Origin: Secundilactobacillus yichangensis
Lineage (GTDB): Bacteria > Bacillota > Bacilli > Lactobacillales > Lactobacillaceae
Length of the DNA stretch: 64,000 nucleotides
Assembly: GCF_016861565.1 (NCBI RefSeq)
Contig: NZ_BOLK01000012.1
Span: 33,696 to 97,695, forward strand
Reading direction: 5' to 3'
Below, in pieces: positions 52,837 through 61,931 of this stretch. A model generated the notes under the pieces. The model was not told the DNA's origin. It saw only the letters and a program-made list of their open reading frames with translations, and searched no databases. Position 1 is the stretch's first letter. Every line of letters begins with the position of its first letter. The position numbers and the translations under genes are program-made.

Positions 52837-53802
52837 CTATAATGATTTGATTTGTGTCATGACGCTTTGCGGTAATTTTAGTCCTGCCGCTTTGATGGCA
52901 TCGTCAATGTAGCTGACTTTGCTTGCGCCTAGTAGGGCGGTTGTGATTCCTGGAATTGAAAGGACGCCGGCGAATGCCAGCTGTGACATTGGGATGCCAC
53001 TTTCATCAGAGATGGTCTTTAGCTTTTCAACTGCTTGTTGATCAGCATCGTTGAAGTATTCTTTGATCAGCGGTTCGCCTTGAGCGGCACGGCTGCTGCT
53101 TGGCATGGCACCATTCAGGTATTTACCGGTGAGGACGCCACGGGCCAGAGGGCTATAAGCCAAGAAACCAACGTGCGAGCGCTGAGCCAGCTTTAAAACA
53201 TCTTGATCATCGTGCTTGCTAAGGATGTTATAGCGGTTTTGCAGTGAGGTCATTGGATTTAAACGACGGTCCTTGATGATCCCCAGTGCTAGTGATAACT
53301 GATATTCAGTGTAGTTGGAAACACCATAGTAGCGAATCTTGCCATCATCCACTAAACCGCTCAGGGTGGTTAAGGTTTCGGCAAGCGGGGTGCTGTTATC
53401 GAATAAGTGGGCCTGATATAAATCAATGTGATCGGTTTGCAGGCGTTCCAGTGAGGAATCAATCTGCTGGAGAATGTGTTCCCGTGACAATGACGGGTTG
53501 CTCATGACCGGATTGGTGTTAGAGCCCACCTTAGTTGCCAGAACAATTTTTGACCGTGCACCGGGGTTATGGCTGAGCCAGTTGCCGATGATGGTTTCAG
53601 AAGTGCCGTCACCATACGCCGGCTTTTCGTCTTGACCGGGACCATAGTAGTCAGCAGTATCGATTAAATTGATTCCGCTGTTAACAGCGTGATCCAAGAT
53701 GGCGTCCGAATCGGCTTCTGAGATCCAGCGACCAAATGCCATGGTGCCTAAACCAATTTGAGAAACCTTTAAATTACTAGTTCCTAACTTTACTTTTTGC
53801 AT
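52837..53802 (-). CDS. Aldo/keto reductase
   Basis: A 321-residue NADPH-dependent oxidoreductase of the AKR superfamily. Catalytic residues of the barrel are recognisable: LIDTADYYG (Asp and Tyr), ATKVGS (Lys) and HIDLYQAHLFDNS (His). GVSNYTEYQL and YSPLARGVLTGKYL are typical family blocks. I choose the ATG at 53802 behind TAGGAGG; a longer frame runs back into the upstream gene. It lies 10 bases after an SDR gene in the same direction, so the two form an operon. The substrate is unknown. Confidence 0.9.
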   Translation of the reverse strand: MQKVKLGTSNLKVSQIGLGTMAFGRWISEADSDAILDHAVNSGINLIDTADYYGPGQDEKPAYGDGTSETIIGNWLSHNPGARSKIVLATKVGSNTNPVMSNPSLSREHILQQIDSSLERLQTDHIDLYQAHLFDNSTPLAETLTTLSGLVDDGKIRYYGVSNYTEYQLSLALGIIKDRRLNPMTSLQNRYNILSKHDDQDVLKLAQRSHVGFLAYSPLARGVLTGKYLNGAMPSSSRAAQGEPLIKEYFNDADQQAVEKLKTISDESGIPMSQLAFAGVLSIPGITTALLGASKVSYIDDAIKAAGLKLPQSVMTQIKSL

Positions 53803-53812
53803 TGAATTCCTC

Positions 53813-54658
53813 CTATTTTTCTGGTTGATCAGCGGAAACGGACAGGTCACGTAACTGCTTGAATTCGGCCAAGGACTTGGTGTACTTATCAATGGCCATG
53901 TCGGATGCAAACTTGCCTAATGGTAAGCGCAATGGCAGCTGATCGTAGTTGTTAGTGACTAGATCGTAAATGATTTCAGCAGCTGCATTTGGGTCACCAG
54001 CTTCGTGATGTGCGGCAGCGTTGCTTTGTTTGATGGAGTCGGTAAACTGCTGGTAGTCTGGTGTAGCCGGCAGCGTTTTTTGTGAAGAGCGGCCTGCCCA
54101 ATCAGTCCGGAAGCCACTTGGTTCAATCAATAAGACTTTAATATTTAAGTCTTTAACTTCCTGTGCCAGTGATTCGCTCATACCTTCAACGGCGTATTTG
54201 GTGCCATTGTAAAATGAGAGGGTTGGAAATGAGTGGAGTCCGGCAATCGATGAGAAGTTGACGATGGCACCGCTGCGTTGCTTACGCATGGTTGGCAATA
54301 CCGCACGGGACATATCAGCTAAGCCCCAAACGTTGACGTTGAACATATATTGAACGGTGTCCCGGTCGCTTTCTTCAAAGGTTCCAAAGTAGCCTAGGCC
54401 AGCGTTGTTCACCAGAACGTCGATGCTGCCAAAGCGGTCGTTAACTTGTTTAACGACTTGGTCGATTTCATCTCGCTTGGTCACGTCCAAGGTGAGTTTT
54501 TGAATCTGACCGTGATCGTATTGATCGAGATAGTCCAACTGATCAGTGTGCCGAGCAGTTGCCACTAAGTTCAAATCTGGTTTCTGTGCCAATAAAGTTG
54601 CTAGTGAGCGTCCGAAACCCGTTGAAGTTCCTGTAATAAGCCATGTTTTATTTGCCAT
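53813..54658 (-). CDS. SDR family oxidoreductase
   Basis: A 281-residue short-chain dehydrogenase. It has TGTSTGFG (residues 9-16), DVLVNNAGLGYFG, the catalytic Ser in NFSSIAG and FYNGTKYAVEG, where the YxxxK motif reads YNGTK. The C-terminal extension resembles that of the retinol-dehydrogenase-like group, as in the paralogue at 39006. It precedes the aldo/keto reductase gene and follows a quinone reductase gene, forming a redox cluster. The RBS is AGGAGTAC. Confidence 0.9.
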   Translation of the reverse strand: MANKTWLITGTSTGFGRSLATLLAQKPDLNLVATARHTDQLDYLDQYDHGQIQKLTLDVTKRDEIDQVVKQVNDRFGSIDVLVNNAGLGYFGTFEESDRDTVQYMFNVNVWGLADMSRAVLPTMRKQRSGAIVNFSSIAGLHSFPTLSFYNGTKYAVEGMSESLAQEVKDLNIKVLLIEPSGFRTDWAGRSSQKTLPATPDYQQFTDSIKQSNAAAHHEAGDPNAAAEIIYDLVTNNYDQLPLRLPLGKFASDMAIDKYTKSLAEFKQLRDLSVSADQPEK

Positions 54659-54717
54659 AAATTAAGTACTCCTTTTTGTCTTTACCTCTATTTTAGTTCT
54701 TTTCCTGGGAAGAGGCG

Positions 54718-55272
54718 TCATTCATCGTCTAGTTTTGATAATTCAGTTAGGAGTGATGCCTTGATTGGTTCAATCATCGCTGGATTATAGACGTCATAGA
54801 AGATGCAATTGTGAAATTGGGTAGCGGGCTCGATACCCACGTAACGGAAGGTGACGTCCAGCGGTTTCAGTAAATCGGTCACCGTGAGGCCTTCCGTCAG
54901 GGGATTACCCGGTGCGTATGTTTCGGGAACTGCCGCTAGGGTGGTGACGTAGCCGAACTGTTTACCGGTCATTAACGGTACTGGCTGGGTATTTTCATCT
55001 GAGTCGTAAAAAACGTGCAGTGCAAAAACGTCATCTAAGTAGCGTTTCAGCCCCCACGGCACCGCATACCAGTAGAGTGGAAAATACAGGAGAATCAAGT
55101 CTGCCCAGCGGAACTTTTCAGCTTCTTCACTGGTCTGATAATCCGTGACGGCGGTGTATTTGACCTGGTTATGCTGAGCTAATTTTTTGCGGCTAATGTC
55201 TACCAGTGTTTGAGTTAATTTACCACCTGCATCAGGGTGCGGTGTGTACCCGTTGATCAGTAAAATATGCAT
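54718..55272 (-). CDS. NAD(P)H dehydrogenase (quinone) / flavodoxin-fold reductase
   Basis: A 184-residue flavoprotein of the MdaB/KefF-like group. The phosphate-binding start is HILLINGYTPHPDAGGKLTQTL, and FRWADLILLYFPLYWYAVPWGLKRYLDDVFA forms the flavin pocket. GKQFGYVTTLAAVPETYAPG and GIEPATQFHNCIFYDV follow. I choose the ATG at 55272 behind GGAAGGGAG. It is the first gene of the redox group with the SDR and the aldo/keto reductase, possibly one transcript, and may detoxify quinones or electrophiles. Confidence 0.87.
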   Translation of the reverse strand: MHILLINGYTPHPDAGGKLTQTLVDISRKKLAQHNQVKYTAVTDYQTSEEAEKFRWADLILLYFPLYWYAVPWGLKRYLDDVFALHVFYDSDENTQPVPLMTGKQFGYVTTLAAVPETYAPGNPLTEGLTVTDLLKPLDVTFRYVGIEPATQFHNCIFYDVYNPAMIEPIKASLLTELSKLDDE

Positions 55273-55379
55273 CGAATGTCGACTCCCTTCCAAATTATCA
55301 TATCATCATTTAACTGCTGATTGGCGGTGAAAGACTTGGCTTTTTTCGGGTTGCGATAACTTTAATTTGATCCTTTAAC

Positions 55380-55407
55380 TTGCATTTTACAAAAATCAGG
55401 TTATAAT
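55380..55407 (+). promoter_or_regulatory. Promoter of the nhaC T-box leader
   Basis: TTGCAT and TATAAT are separated by 16 bases. Confidence 0.6.
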
Positions 55408-55413
55408 TCTAAT

Positions 55414-55655
55414 TAATATTTAATGTCAGACTTACAATCAAGTAGCGCTTTATCTGAGTGTCAGGAAGTTGGCGGTTGCTGCGAGCCAATCAGGGTAAAG
55501 TTGACGAAATACGTAGACGTCGGCAATGGTTACCGCTAGAATCCATTATCTTCTGGTGAGTGGTGTACAGTGATGTACACAATTTGGGTGGTACCACGGT
55601 AGAGTCTGATCGTCCCTGTTGCAGTAAATGCAATGGGGGCGATTTTTTTTATTGA
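55414..55655 (+). promoter_or_regulatory. T-box leader of nhaC
   Basis: A stem I region (about 55435-55550) is followed by the T-box core GGGTGGTACCACGG (55586-55599) and the terminator ATCGTCCCTGTTGCA / TGCAATGGGGGCGAT with eight T residues (55609-55650). A TAC triplet in GAAATACGTAGAC is a candidate tyrosine specifier. The reading gene is the antiporter at 55757, 100 bases downstream. Confidence 0.88.
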
Positions 55656-55756
55656 GGAGAAGGAATTGTGATGAGAACAACTAGCGGCGGGATGGTGCGA
55701 TATTGATCGACCAGAAAAGATGCCATTAACAAACAACTAAAAGGGAGATCAACGTT

Positions 55757-57154
55757 ATGCAAAAAATCAAACTGAGTTTAAGAGAAGCCATTATTATGTT
55801 AGTGATTATTTTAGCTATTATGGGAACTGGTGTCATCGGTTTTGGACTGTCACCACAGGTACCAGTCCTGTTAGCAATTACCGTGACCATTTTTTGGGCG
55901 AAATTCAAAGGCCTTTCATGGGATGACATCAATCACGGCATCAAAGACGGAATCGATAAAGGGATCATTCCAATCGTGATTTTTATTTTGATTGGGGCGA
56001 TGATCAGTACTTGGATCGCTGCCGGAACTATTCCCACGCTGATGGTGATTGGGTTCAAAGCTATCAGTGCCCAGTGGTTTCTGCCAACCGTCTTTCTGGT
56101 TTGTTCATTAGTCGGAGCGGCGGTTGGCAGCTGCTTCACGGTGGTTTCCACCGTTGGAATTGCCTTCTTCGGTATCGGGGTTACCATGAACTTTAACCCA
56201 GCATTGGTCGCTGGGGCGGTTATTTCCGGCGGGGTCTTTGGTGATAAGTGCTCACCATTATCCGAAACCAACAACTTAGCTGCGGCCGTTGTGGATACGG
56301 ATCTGTTCGATCACATGAAGACCATTCTATGGTCCACTGTTCCCGCAGCAGCCATTTCAACTGTTGTGTTTGCCCTTCTTGGTTTCGGCCATAACCATGC
56401 TGACTTTGCGAAAATTAATACCACGGTTACCGCTTTGTCACAGGATTTCCACATTTCCTGGGTGGCACTGATTCCAATTGTTTTGGTGTTTGTTTGTGCC
56501 GGCTTTAAGATGGCGGCTATTCCAACCATGTTGTTAAACGTGCTAGTTTCAGCCGTTATGATGTTTTTCAATAATCCCTCACTGAATATCACCAAGGCCA
56601 GCAACATTATTACTAACGGATTTGTGGCGAAAACTTCTAATGCCGAAGTTAACTTACTGCTGTCACGGGGCGGCATTGTCAGTATGATGCCCACTGTTGC
56701 CTTGATTGTTTTGACGCTGTCATTAGGTGGCCTGCTAGTAAACTTCGGTTTGGTCAGTGCTGTTATGACACCGTTGTCGGCTCACCTTAATTCCCACGGT
56801 AAGCTAGTTTCAGCTGCTTTAGCTGCCTGCATTGGTATCAACATTTTCGTTGGTGAGCAGTTTCTTTCCATCATTTTGCCAGGCCGATCATTTAAAAAGG
56901 CTTTCAACGATGGCGGTCTAGAAAGTTCCGCACTTGGTCGTACGCTGGAAGATGGCGGGACGGTGCTGAACTACCTGGTTCCTTGGGGCGTTGGCGGGGT
57001 CTTCATTGCCAACACGTTAGGCGTGCCAACCATGTCATACCTGCCATTCGTCTTCTTCAGCCTGCTTTGCCCAGTAATATCTTTGATCAGCGGTTTCACG
57101 GGTGTCGGTCTGCGCGTTATTTCAGGACGAGCAGAAGCTAAAGCTAAAGCTTAA
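55757..57154 (+). CDS. nhaC: NhaC-family Na+/H+ antiporter-like transporter (T-box controlled)
   Basis: A 465-residue protein with about eleven membrane helices in the NhaC pattern: FWAKFKGLSWDDINHGIKDGIDKGIIPIVIFILIGAMISTWIAAGTIPTLM, GVFGDKCSPLSETNNLAAAV, and GRTLEDGGTVLNYLVPWGVGGVFIANTLGVP. The family exchanges Na+ for H+ or couples Na+ to organic acids. The tRNA-sensing leader implies control by amino acid starvation, so an amino acid, perhaps tyrosine, may be the substrate; NhaC genes accompany tyrosine decarboxylation clusters in lactobacilli. The ATG follows AAAGGGAG. Confidence 0.9.
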   Translation: MQKIKLSLREAIIMLVIILAIMGTGVIGFGLSPQVPVLLAITVTIFWAKFKGLSWDDINHGIKDGIDKGIIPIVIFILIGAMISTWIAAGTIPTLMVIGFKAISAQWFLPTVFLVCSLVGAAVGSCFTVVSTVGIAFFGIGVTMNFNPALVAGAVISGGVFGDKCSPLSETNNLAAAVVDTDLFDHMKTILWSTVPAAAISTVVFALLGFGHNHADFAKINTTVTALSQDFHISWVALIPIVLVFVCAGFKMAAIPTMLLNVLVSAVMMFFNNPSLNITKASNIITNGFVAKTSNAEVNLLLSRGGIVSMMPTVALIVLTLSLGGLLVNFGLVSAVMTPLSAHLNSHGKLVSAALAACIGINIFVGEQFLSIILPGRSFKKAFNDGGLESSALGRTLEDGGTVLNYLVPWGVGGVFIANTLGVPTMSYLPFVFFSLLCPVISLISGFTGVGLRVISGRAEAKAKA

Positions 57155-57237
57155 CAATTAAGCGCTGTCAATTTAACTGACTTTTCGGGTGATAAATGAT
57201 AAACTTATGGTTAGATACAAGAAAGGACGGATGGCTC

Positions 57238-57468
57238 ATGGGATTAAACTTAACCAAAGAAGAACTGAAGCAATATGATGGTAAGGATGGGCATAAGGCG
57301 TATGTTGCAATCGATGGCACGATTTATGATGTTACGGATGTAGACGCTTGGAAGAACGGCGAACATCATGGCAACGTCGCGGGTAAGGACCTGTCGGAGG
57401 TTATCACCACTGCACCGCATAAAAAGAGTGTACTGGCTAAATTGCCCGTTGTTGGTAAACTCGTTTAA
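57238..57468 (+). CDS. Cytochrome b5-like heme/steroid-binding domain protein
   Basis: A 76-residue soluble protein. LTKEELKQYDGKDGHKAYVAIDGTIYDVTDVDAWKNGEHHGNVAGKDLSEVITTAPHKKSVL matches the small Gram-positive cytochrome b5-like domain; the histidines in GEHHG and PHKK are candidate ligands. I choose the ATG at 57238 behind AAAGGACGG rather than a longer frame. It stands alone with a terminator. Small free domains of this type are common in lactobacilli; the partner is not known. Confidence 0.88.
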   Translation: MGLNLTKEELKQYDGKDGHKAYVAIDGTIYDVTDVDAWKNGEHHGNVAGKDLSEVITTAPHKKSVLAKLPVVGKLV

Positions 57469-57486
57469 AATAACATTATTTAACTC

Positions 57487-57537
57487 AAATAGCTTGGGAA
57501 CCCTTCTGTTAAAGATCGGCTTCCCAAGCTATTTTTT
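57487..57537 (+). terminator. Rho-independent terminator
   Basis: AAATAGCTTGGGAA pairs with TTCCCAAGCTATTT; T run follows. Confidence 0.86.
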
Positions 57538-57617
57538 GGATATTCAAAGAAAATTTGGTCTCATGGTTGAGTTAAGGTAAAATAAAAGTAATTAATTTTG
57601 CTTGTGGAGGCGTTCAA

Positions 57618-58745
57618 ATGACCATATCCAAGAAATCGTTTATCTGGAGCAGTATCGTGGTTGCCTTTTTTCTAGCATGCCTCGTTTATCCAGGGCAGAT
57701 TTTTGGGGCCATCGGTAAGCTGATTTCAGCACTGAACCCCTTGATTTTAGGTGGCGTTATGGCTTACGCGGTTAACTTACTGTCCCGTCAGCTGGAAAAG
57801 TGGCTGTGGCCGCATGCTGATCAGAAATGGGCTCAAGGGTTACGGCGCCCATTGGCAATCCTGTTTGCATTATTGATTATCGTGCTAGTCATTACCGGTG
57901 TCATGCGGTTAGTGATTCCGCAATTTATTGATGCCATCAACAGCTTCTTTAAGACTTTGCCAAGCACGGTGAATGATGTTACTCACTGGCTGAATCAGGT
58001 TGATCATGACCATACCATTAGTAAACGTATCACGGATGCCACGTCGTCATTTAACTGGCAGTCGATTGAATCTAAAGCGGCGAAGTATCTGACCGCGGGT
58101 GCTTCGGGAATCTTTAGTTCCACTGTATCAATTTTTAGCAATATTTTTTCTGGACTACTGAACTTTGTCTTAGCTTTCGTCTTTTCGATTTATTTGATCA
58201 GCGGTAAGGAAAAAATTGGCGGCTGGCTGAACCGGCTGATGGATGATTTTTTACCAGGCAAGTTCGTTTCAAAGACGCGCTATGTGCTGCACGTGACTGA
58301 CAAGATGTTTTCTAGTTTTATCGCCGGACAGGTGCTGGAAGGCTTTATTCTAGGAACGTTATGTACCTTGGGCATGCTGGTGTTTCAATTTCCCGACGCA
58401 CTATCAATCGGTGCGTTAGTTGGTATCAGTGCCTTGATTCCGATGATTGGGGCCTGGATCGGTGGGGTAGTTGGCTTTGTCCTCATTGCAGTGACGTCTC
58501 CAATTAAAGCCATCCTGTTTGTGATCTTCATCGTGGTTCTTCAGCAAATTGAAGGTAACCTCATTTACCCAAGGGTGGTGGGCGGTACCATTGGGCTGCC
58601 TGGGATCTTAGTGCTGGGCGCAATTACTGTCGGCAGCGGGCTTTCTGGAATCGTTGGCATGATGCTGGCGGTACCTGTAACCGCGACATTGTATCGGCTG
58701 ATGCGGGATGCGACCTTAAAAAAAGAGGGCATTTTGAAAGAATAA
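57618..58745 (+). CDS. AI-2E family transporter (second paralogue)
   Basis: A 375-residue membrane protein of the UPF0118/AI-2E family. It contains LNPLILGGVMAYAVNLLSRQLEKWLW near the N-terminus, a soluble segment at about 90-150, FVFSIYLISGKEKIGGWL, and the C-terminal family block LVGISALIPMIGAWIGGVVGFVLIAVTSPIKAILFVIFIVVLQQIEGNLIYPRVVGGTIGLPGILVLGAITVG. The ATG follows TGGAGGCG. This paralogue carries the classical LIYPRVVG motif, unlike the 3276 protein, so the two may have different substrates. Confidence 0.9.
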   Translation: MTISKKSFIWSSIVVAFFLACLVYPGQIFGAIGKLISALNPLILGGVMAYAVNLLSRQLEKWLWPHADQKWAQGLRRPLAILFALLIIVLVITGVMRLVIPQFIDAINSFFKTLPSTVNDVTHWLNQVDHDHTISKRITDATSSFNWQSIESKAAKYLTAGASGIFSSTVSIFSNIFSGLLNFVLAFVFSIYLISGKEKIGGWLNRLMDDFLPGKFVSKTRYVLHVTDKMFSSFIAGQVLEGFILGTLCTLGMLVFQFPDALSIGALVGISALIPMIGAWIGGVVGFVLIAVTSPIKAILFVIFIVVLQQIEGNLIYPRVVGGTIGLPGILVLGAITVGSGLSGIVGMMLAVPVTATLYRLMRDATLKKEGILKE

Positions 58746-58754
58746 TTGCAAAGT

Positions 58755-58798
58755 AAAAGCATTAGGGCAATCTGGTGGATTGTGCTAGTGCTTTTTTC
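58755..58798 (+). terminator. Rho-independent terminator
   Basis: AAAAGCATTAGGGCAATC pairs with GATTGTGCTAGTGCTTTT; T run follows. Confidence 0.85.
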
Positions 58799-58819
58799 TA
58801 TGGTTCTATGGTTCATTAC

Positions 58820-58950
58820 TTTTATATAGCCTAATGGCGTTCCACAACTCAGATGCCTGCCATGTAAGCAAGTTAAAGGGGATAGTCTCAAGTTCAGGAC
58901 TACCCCCTTTAACTTACTTACACTCTGGCATCTACCCGAGTTGTTCCACG
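58820..58950. repeat. Intergenic hairpin repeat, family A, copy 4
   Basis: The flank TTTTATATAGCC is followed by AACTC...AGATGCC, TGTAAG and AGTTAAAGGGG, which pair with CCCCTTTAACT, CTTACA and GGCATCT...GAGTT. The loop is GTCTCAAGTTCAGGAC, diverged from the TAAATCC...GGATTT loop of the other copies. Confidence 0.65.
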
Positions 58951-58954
58951 TACT

Positions 58955-60304
58955 CTAATCAAAATGTCTCCATTCCTCATCCAGCAGGTATCTAGCAACA
59001 AATAGACCCAGTGGTAAGAATAGGATAATGAGTGCCGCTCTTGTCAGCCATAAAGCACCATTGCCAATTTCATTTAAACCAATGTAGTAGATTCCGCGAT
59101 AAATGTAGAGCCCTGGAATCATGATAACAATGGAAGGAACGGTTAAGGAAATTCTTGGATAACCGTTAGTCCGGTTGATGATCGAGGCCAATAGCCCAGC
59201 TACCAGTGCACCGCAGAAGGCAGCGGCCGGTGCTGGAATCGTGTTGAAGTCAACTAATTCCAGCCGTAAAGTGTTGGCTACTGCACCAATTAGCCCTGAG
59301 GTGATCGCCAATTTCTGTGAGCTGTTAAACATCATAGAGAAACCGTACACCCCAAAGAAGCTGGCGGGTAACCGTAGGAATAACAGCCAGAACGGGCTTA
59401 AACCCAGAGGAGCAAAATTTTCTGGCTGAAAGTTAATGATTAAGGCGATCAGCCAGCCGCACAGTGTTGCGACGCTAGTGATCATAATGGCGTATGTCAG
59501 CCGTTCCAGTCCGGAACGCATATCGAGTTTTGATAAGTCCAGGAAACTCGTAATGAACGGGAAACCAGGAATCACGAATAGCATGGCGCCAATGTAGCCC
59601 GCTTCATGATTACCGGAGATCGGGTAGCCTAGTTGAAGCCCTTTAAAAACTAAGAAGTAGACCATTTCGGCAATCCCAACACTAACCGCGATGCCTGAAA
59701 TGGTTGTCATTTTACGTTTACCCATTTCACCGCGGACCCAGTTACCAATACCAGCACCGATGAAGGTACAAAACATTTCAATCCAGCCGCCGCCCAGTAA
59801 AAAAATAAATGAAGCACAGGCAATGGCTGCAGCTAATCCCTTTATAATGGGGGAGTAGTGACCAGGTGTTTGTTGAATGTCATCTAGCTTGCGGTGCAGC
59901 TGTTTAATTGTTAACTGCGCGTATTTTTTATCAAACTGCTTAACAAATGTTTCTAGCACGAATAGTTTATCCGTGTTCACACCAGTATTCGGCAAAGCCA
60001 AGATTTGTGAGTAACTGTGACCCGCATCAAAGCAGGTGAAATTAATCGTTGTTAACCCAATATCAGCAGAGCAGGTTAGGTTCAGCACACGGGCGACGGT
60101 GTTCATCGCGTCTCTGACACGCCACGCCCCTGTACCGCAGGAAAGCATCATAATGCCGATCCGACCCACGACGGATGCGCGGGCCTTTACACGAGCCTGC
60201 TTGATTGGAGTGTCTTGGTTCGGGGCGAATTCCTTCCAGGGAATGGCCATATGATGCTGATCTGATGGAACAAATTTTTCAGATTGTTCTCCTTCTTCAG
60301 TCAC
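58955..60304 (-). CDS. Threonine/serine exporter family protein (ThrE-like, fused two-part form)
   Basis: A 449-residue protein. Residues about 40-200 form the DUF1212 part with a helical cytoplasmic region (IMMLSCGTGAWRVRDAMNTVARVLNLTC). About ten membrane helices then cover both halves, with the DUF3815-like end (FCGALVAGLLASIINRTNGYPRISLTVPSIVIMIPGLYIYRGIYYIGL). Family members export threonine and serine. In many Firmicutes the two halves are separate genes; here they are one. The start is GTG behind TGGAGG. It is divergent from a TetR regulator, with an operator between. Confidence 0.9.
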   Translation of the reverse strand: MTEEGEQSEKFVPSDQHHMAIPWKEFAPNQDTPIKQARVKARASVVGRIGIMMLSCGTGAWRVRDAMNTVARVLNLTCSADIGLTTINFTCFDAGHSYSQILALPNTGVNTDKLFVLETFVKQFDKKYAQLTIKQLHRKLDDIQQTPGHYSPIIKGLAAAIACASFIFLLGGGWIEMFCTFIGAGIGNWVRGEMGKRKMTTISGIAVSVGIAEMVYFLVFKGLQLGYPISGNHEAGYIGAMLFVIPGFPFITSFLDLSKLDMRSGLERLTYAIMITSVATLCGWLIALIINFQPENFAPLGLSPFWLLFLRLPASFFGVYGFSMMFNSSQKLAITSGLIGAVANTLRLELVDFNTIPAPAAAFCGALVAGLLASIINRTNGYPRISLTVPSIVIMIPGLYIYRGIYYIGLNEIGNGALWLTRAALIILFLPLGLFVARYLLDEEWRHFD

Positions 60305-60371
60305 CTTAATAAAACCTCCAAATAATTAAACTGTTTTTATTATAGCCTTCTGCCGGTAATTTTCACAAGGA

Positions 60372-60391
60372 TACGATATTATGGTATCGTA
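60372..60391. promoter_or_regulatory. Operator-like palindrome between thrE and tetR
   Basis: TACGATA (60372-60378) and TATCGTA (60385-60391) form an inverted repeat with a 6-base spacer, extended by GATAC/GTATC. It sits in the 118-base divergent region beside a minus-strand TATAAT (60337-60342). Confidence 0.55.
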
Positions 60392-60422
60392 GTATCGAGT
60401 GAGATTGAAGGGAGCGAAGGGC

Positions 60423-61010
60423 ATGACGACCAAAGAAAAAATAATGGCAGCCACGAAACAGTTAGTTGTTTCGCAGCCGTTTGATAAAATCACAGTGACC
60501 ACCATCATGGCGGTTACGGGTATGCGCCGGCAATCATTTTACGATCATTTTCGCGATAAGTACGATGTTTTGGCTGAAATCTATTCGACTGAAGTCAAGG
60601 CTGCAGTGAAGTATTGCGGTAATTACCAATTTTGGCCGCAGACTTTACTAGCGATGCTGACTTACTTCGATAATAACCGCACTTTTTATCAAAACGTCCT
60701 CAAACTGGATGTCCAAAACGCGCCGGAGGATGTGATTCTTGATCACCTGAAGACGATGGTTGGTCAGATTTTTACCAGTTTAGGTAAAATCGAAAAGATC
60801 AGTATTAACACCAGTTACTGTGAATTTTTGCAAAAGACGCTGGGCGGTACGCTATTTCTTTCATTAAAGGATTGGCTTTACCATCAGAATAATGTTGATC
60901 TGCGGCAGGAATACCAATATTTAAAGGCGTATCTAGAAGATGGTATCAACGGCTTTCTCCTACGCGCTAAGCGCATCGATCATTATCAGAAACGTACGGC
61001 AATCGCCTAG
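60423..61010 (+). CDS. TetR family regulator divergent from thrE
   Basis: A 195-residue regulator with the N-terminal TetR HTH (TKEKIMAATKQLVVSQPFDKITVTTIMAVTGMRRQSFYDHFRDKYDVLAEIY) and a DhaS-like C-terminal half (FYQNVLKLDVQNAPEDVILDHLKTMV, FLQKTLGGTLFLSLKDWLY). I choose the ATG at 60423; the in-frame upstream ATG at 60399 lacks a site. The divergent arrangement and the palindrome suggest that it controls the exporter gene and itself. It overlaps the convergent yaaA by four bases. Confidence 0.87.
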   Translation: MTTKEKIMAATKQLVVSQPFDKITVTTIMAVTGMRRQSFYDHFRDKYDVLAEIYSTEVKAAVKYCGNYQFWPQTLLAMLTYFDNNRTFYQNVLKLDVQNAPEDVILDHLKTMVGQIFTSLGKIEKISINTSYCEFLQKTLGGTLFLSLKDWLYHQNNVDLRQEYQYLKAYLEDGINGFLLRAKRIDHYQKRTAIA

Positions 61011-61762
61011 TGTTGGCGCTCGTTATTCACGAAAACCAGCTTATTATCGGTTGACCGGTCAGCATCAAAGTGCCAATCCGGATGATCGAAACGAGTGACA
61101 GATTTAATATCATGAATATCATTTTCAGCTAAATAACGCACCATTTCGCCACGGGCCATTTTGGCTAACGTGGCCTTCGTTTTTAATTTACCGTCGACTT
61201 CTGATCCGAAGACGACGCTCACTAGCCAATCATGCGGCTGCATGTATGGCGTGATGGTCTTAGCATACTCTTGTGAAGCGAGGTTGAGCACGGGGCCTTG
61301 GTCAAAGTGCAATGCCCGATACAAGCGGTCGCCCCAAAAATCGTAAAGGTTTTTGGCCCCCGCTACCCGAATAGCAGACTGCATTTCCAGTCGGTAGGGA
61401 ACAACACCATCGAACGGTCGTAAAATACCGTAAAAACCTGATAAAATGCGCAAATTAGATTGAACGTAGGCTAGAGCCGGGGCAGTGAAAAGGTCTGGGG
61501 CCATGTATTGATACTGGATACCAGTATAACTAAGAATCGCTGGCGTAAGCTGCGCGTTTAAGTCCATTTTCTGCAGCCAGTCGTAGTTAGGACGGGCGAG
61601 CTTATCGCTGCAATGCCACATGGCCTTAGCTTTTTCGTAGTCTAACTTCCGCATTTCTTTGAGAATTTGACGCGTTTCTTCTATATATATGGGTGATCCT
61701 TGAGTATCAAAATCGTTAGTATTAACGATCATTTTTTTAGTTGGGGCAATAATGATCTGCAT
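61007..61762 (-). CDS. yaaA: Peroxide stress protein YaaA
   Basis: A 251-residue protein of the YaaA/DUF328 family, which limits intracellular free iron and so protects DNA under peroxide stress. Family blocks are IIIAPTKKM at the start, PAILSYTGIQYQYMAPD, RILSGFYGILRPFDGVVPYRLEMQ, FWGDRLYRAL, LNLASQEYAKTI and VVFGSEVDGKLKTKATLAKMARGEMVRYL. Length is normal. The RBS is AGGAGGT. Convergent with the TetR gene, ends overlapping by four bases. Confidence 0.95.
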   Translation of the reverse strand: MQIIIAPTKKMIVNTNDFDTQGSPIYIEETRQILKEMRKLDYEKAKAMWHCSDKLARPNYDWLQKMDLNAQLTPAILSYTGIQYQYMAPDLFTAPALAYVQSNLRILSGFYGILRPFDGVVPYRLEMQSAIRVAGAKNLYDFWGDRLYRALHFDQGPVLNLASQEYAKTITPYMQPHDWLVSVVFGSEVDGKLKTKATLAKMARGEMVRYLAENDIHDIKSVTRFDHPDWHFDADRSTDNKLVFVNNERQH

Positions 61763-61896
61763 ATGGACCTCCTGGAGATAAAAGTAAACTGCCTAAAATG
61801 GCTCTGTATCATAGCTTAATGGAGTTTTGCCAGAGATGCAATATAATTAGACTTGTCAATTTATTCAAGAAAAATAAAAAAATTGGGAAAAAAGTC

Positions 61897-61925
61897 TTGC
61901 ACAATTGAATATTCGTATGTATAAT
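61897..61925 (+). promoter_or_regulatory. Promoter of candidate small RNA 1
   Basis: TTGCAC and TATAAT at the optimal 17-base spacing. Confidence 0.65.
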
Positions 61926-61931
61926 GACTCT

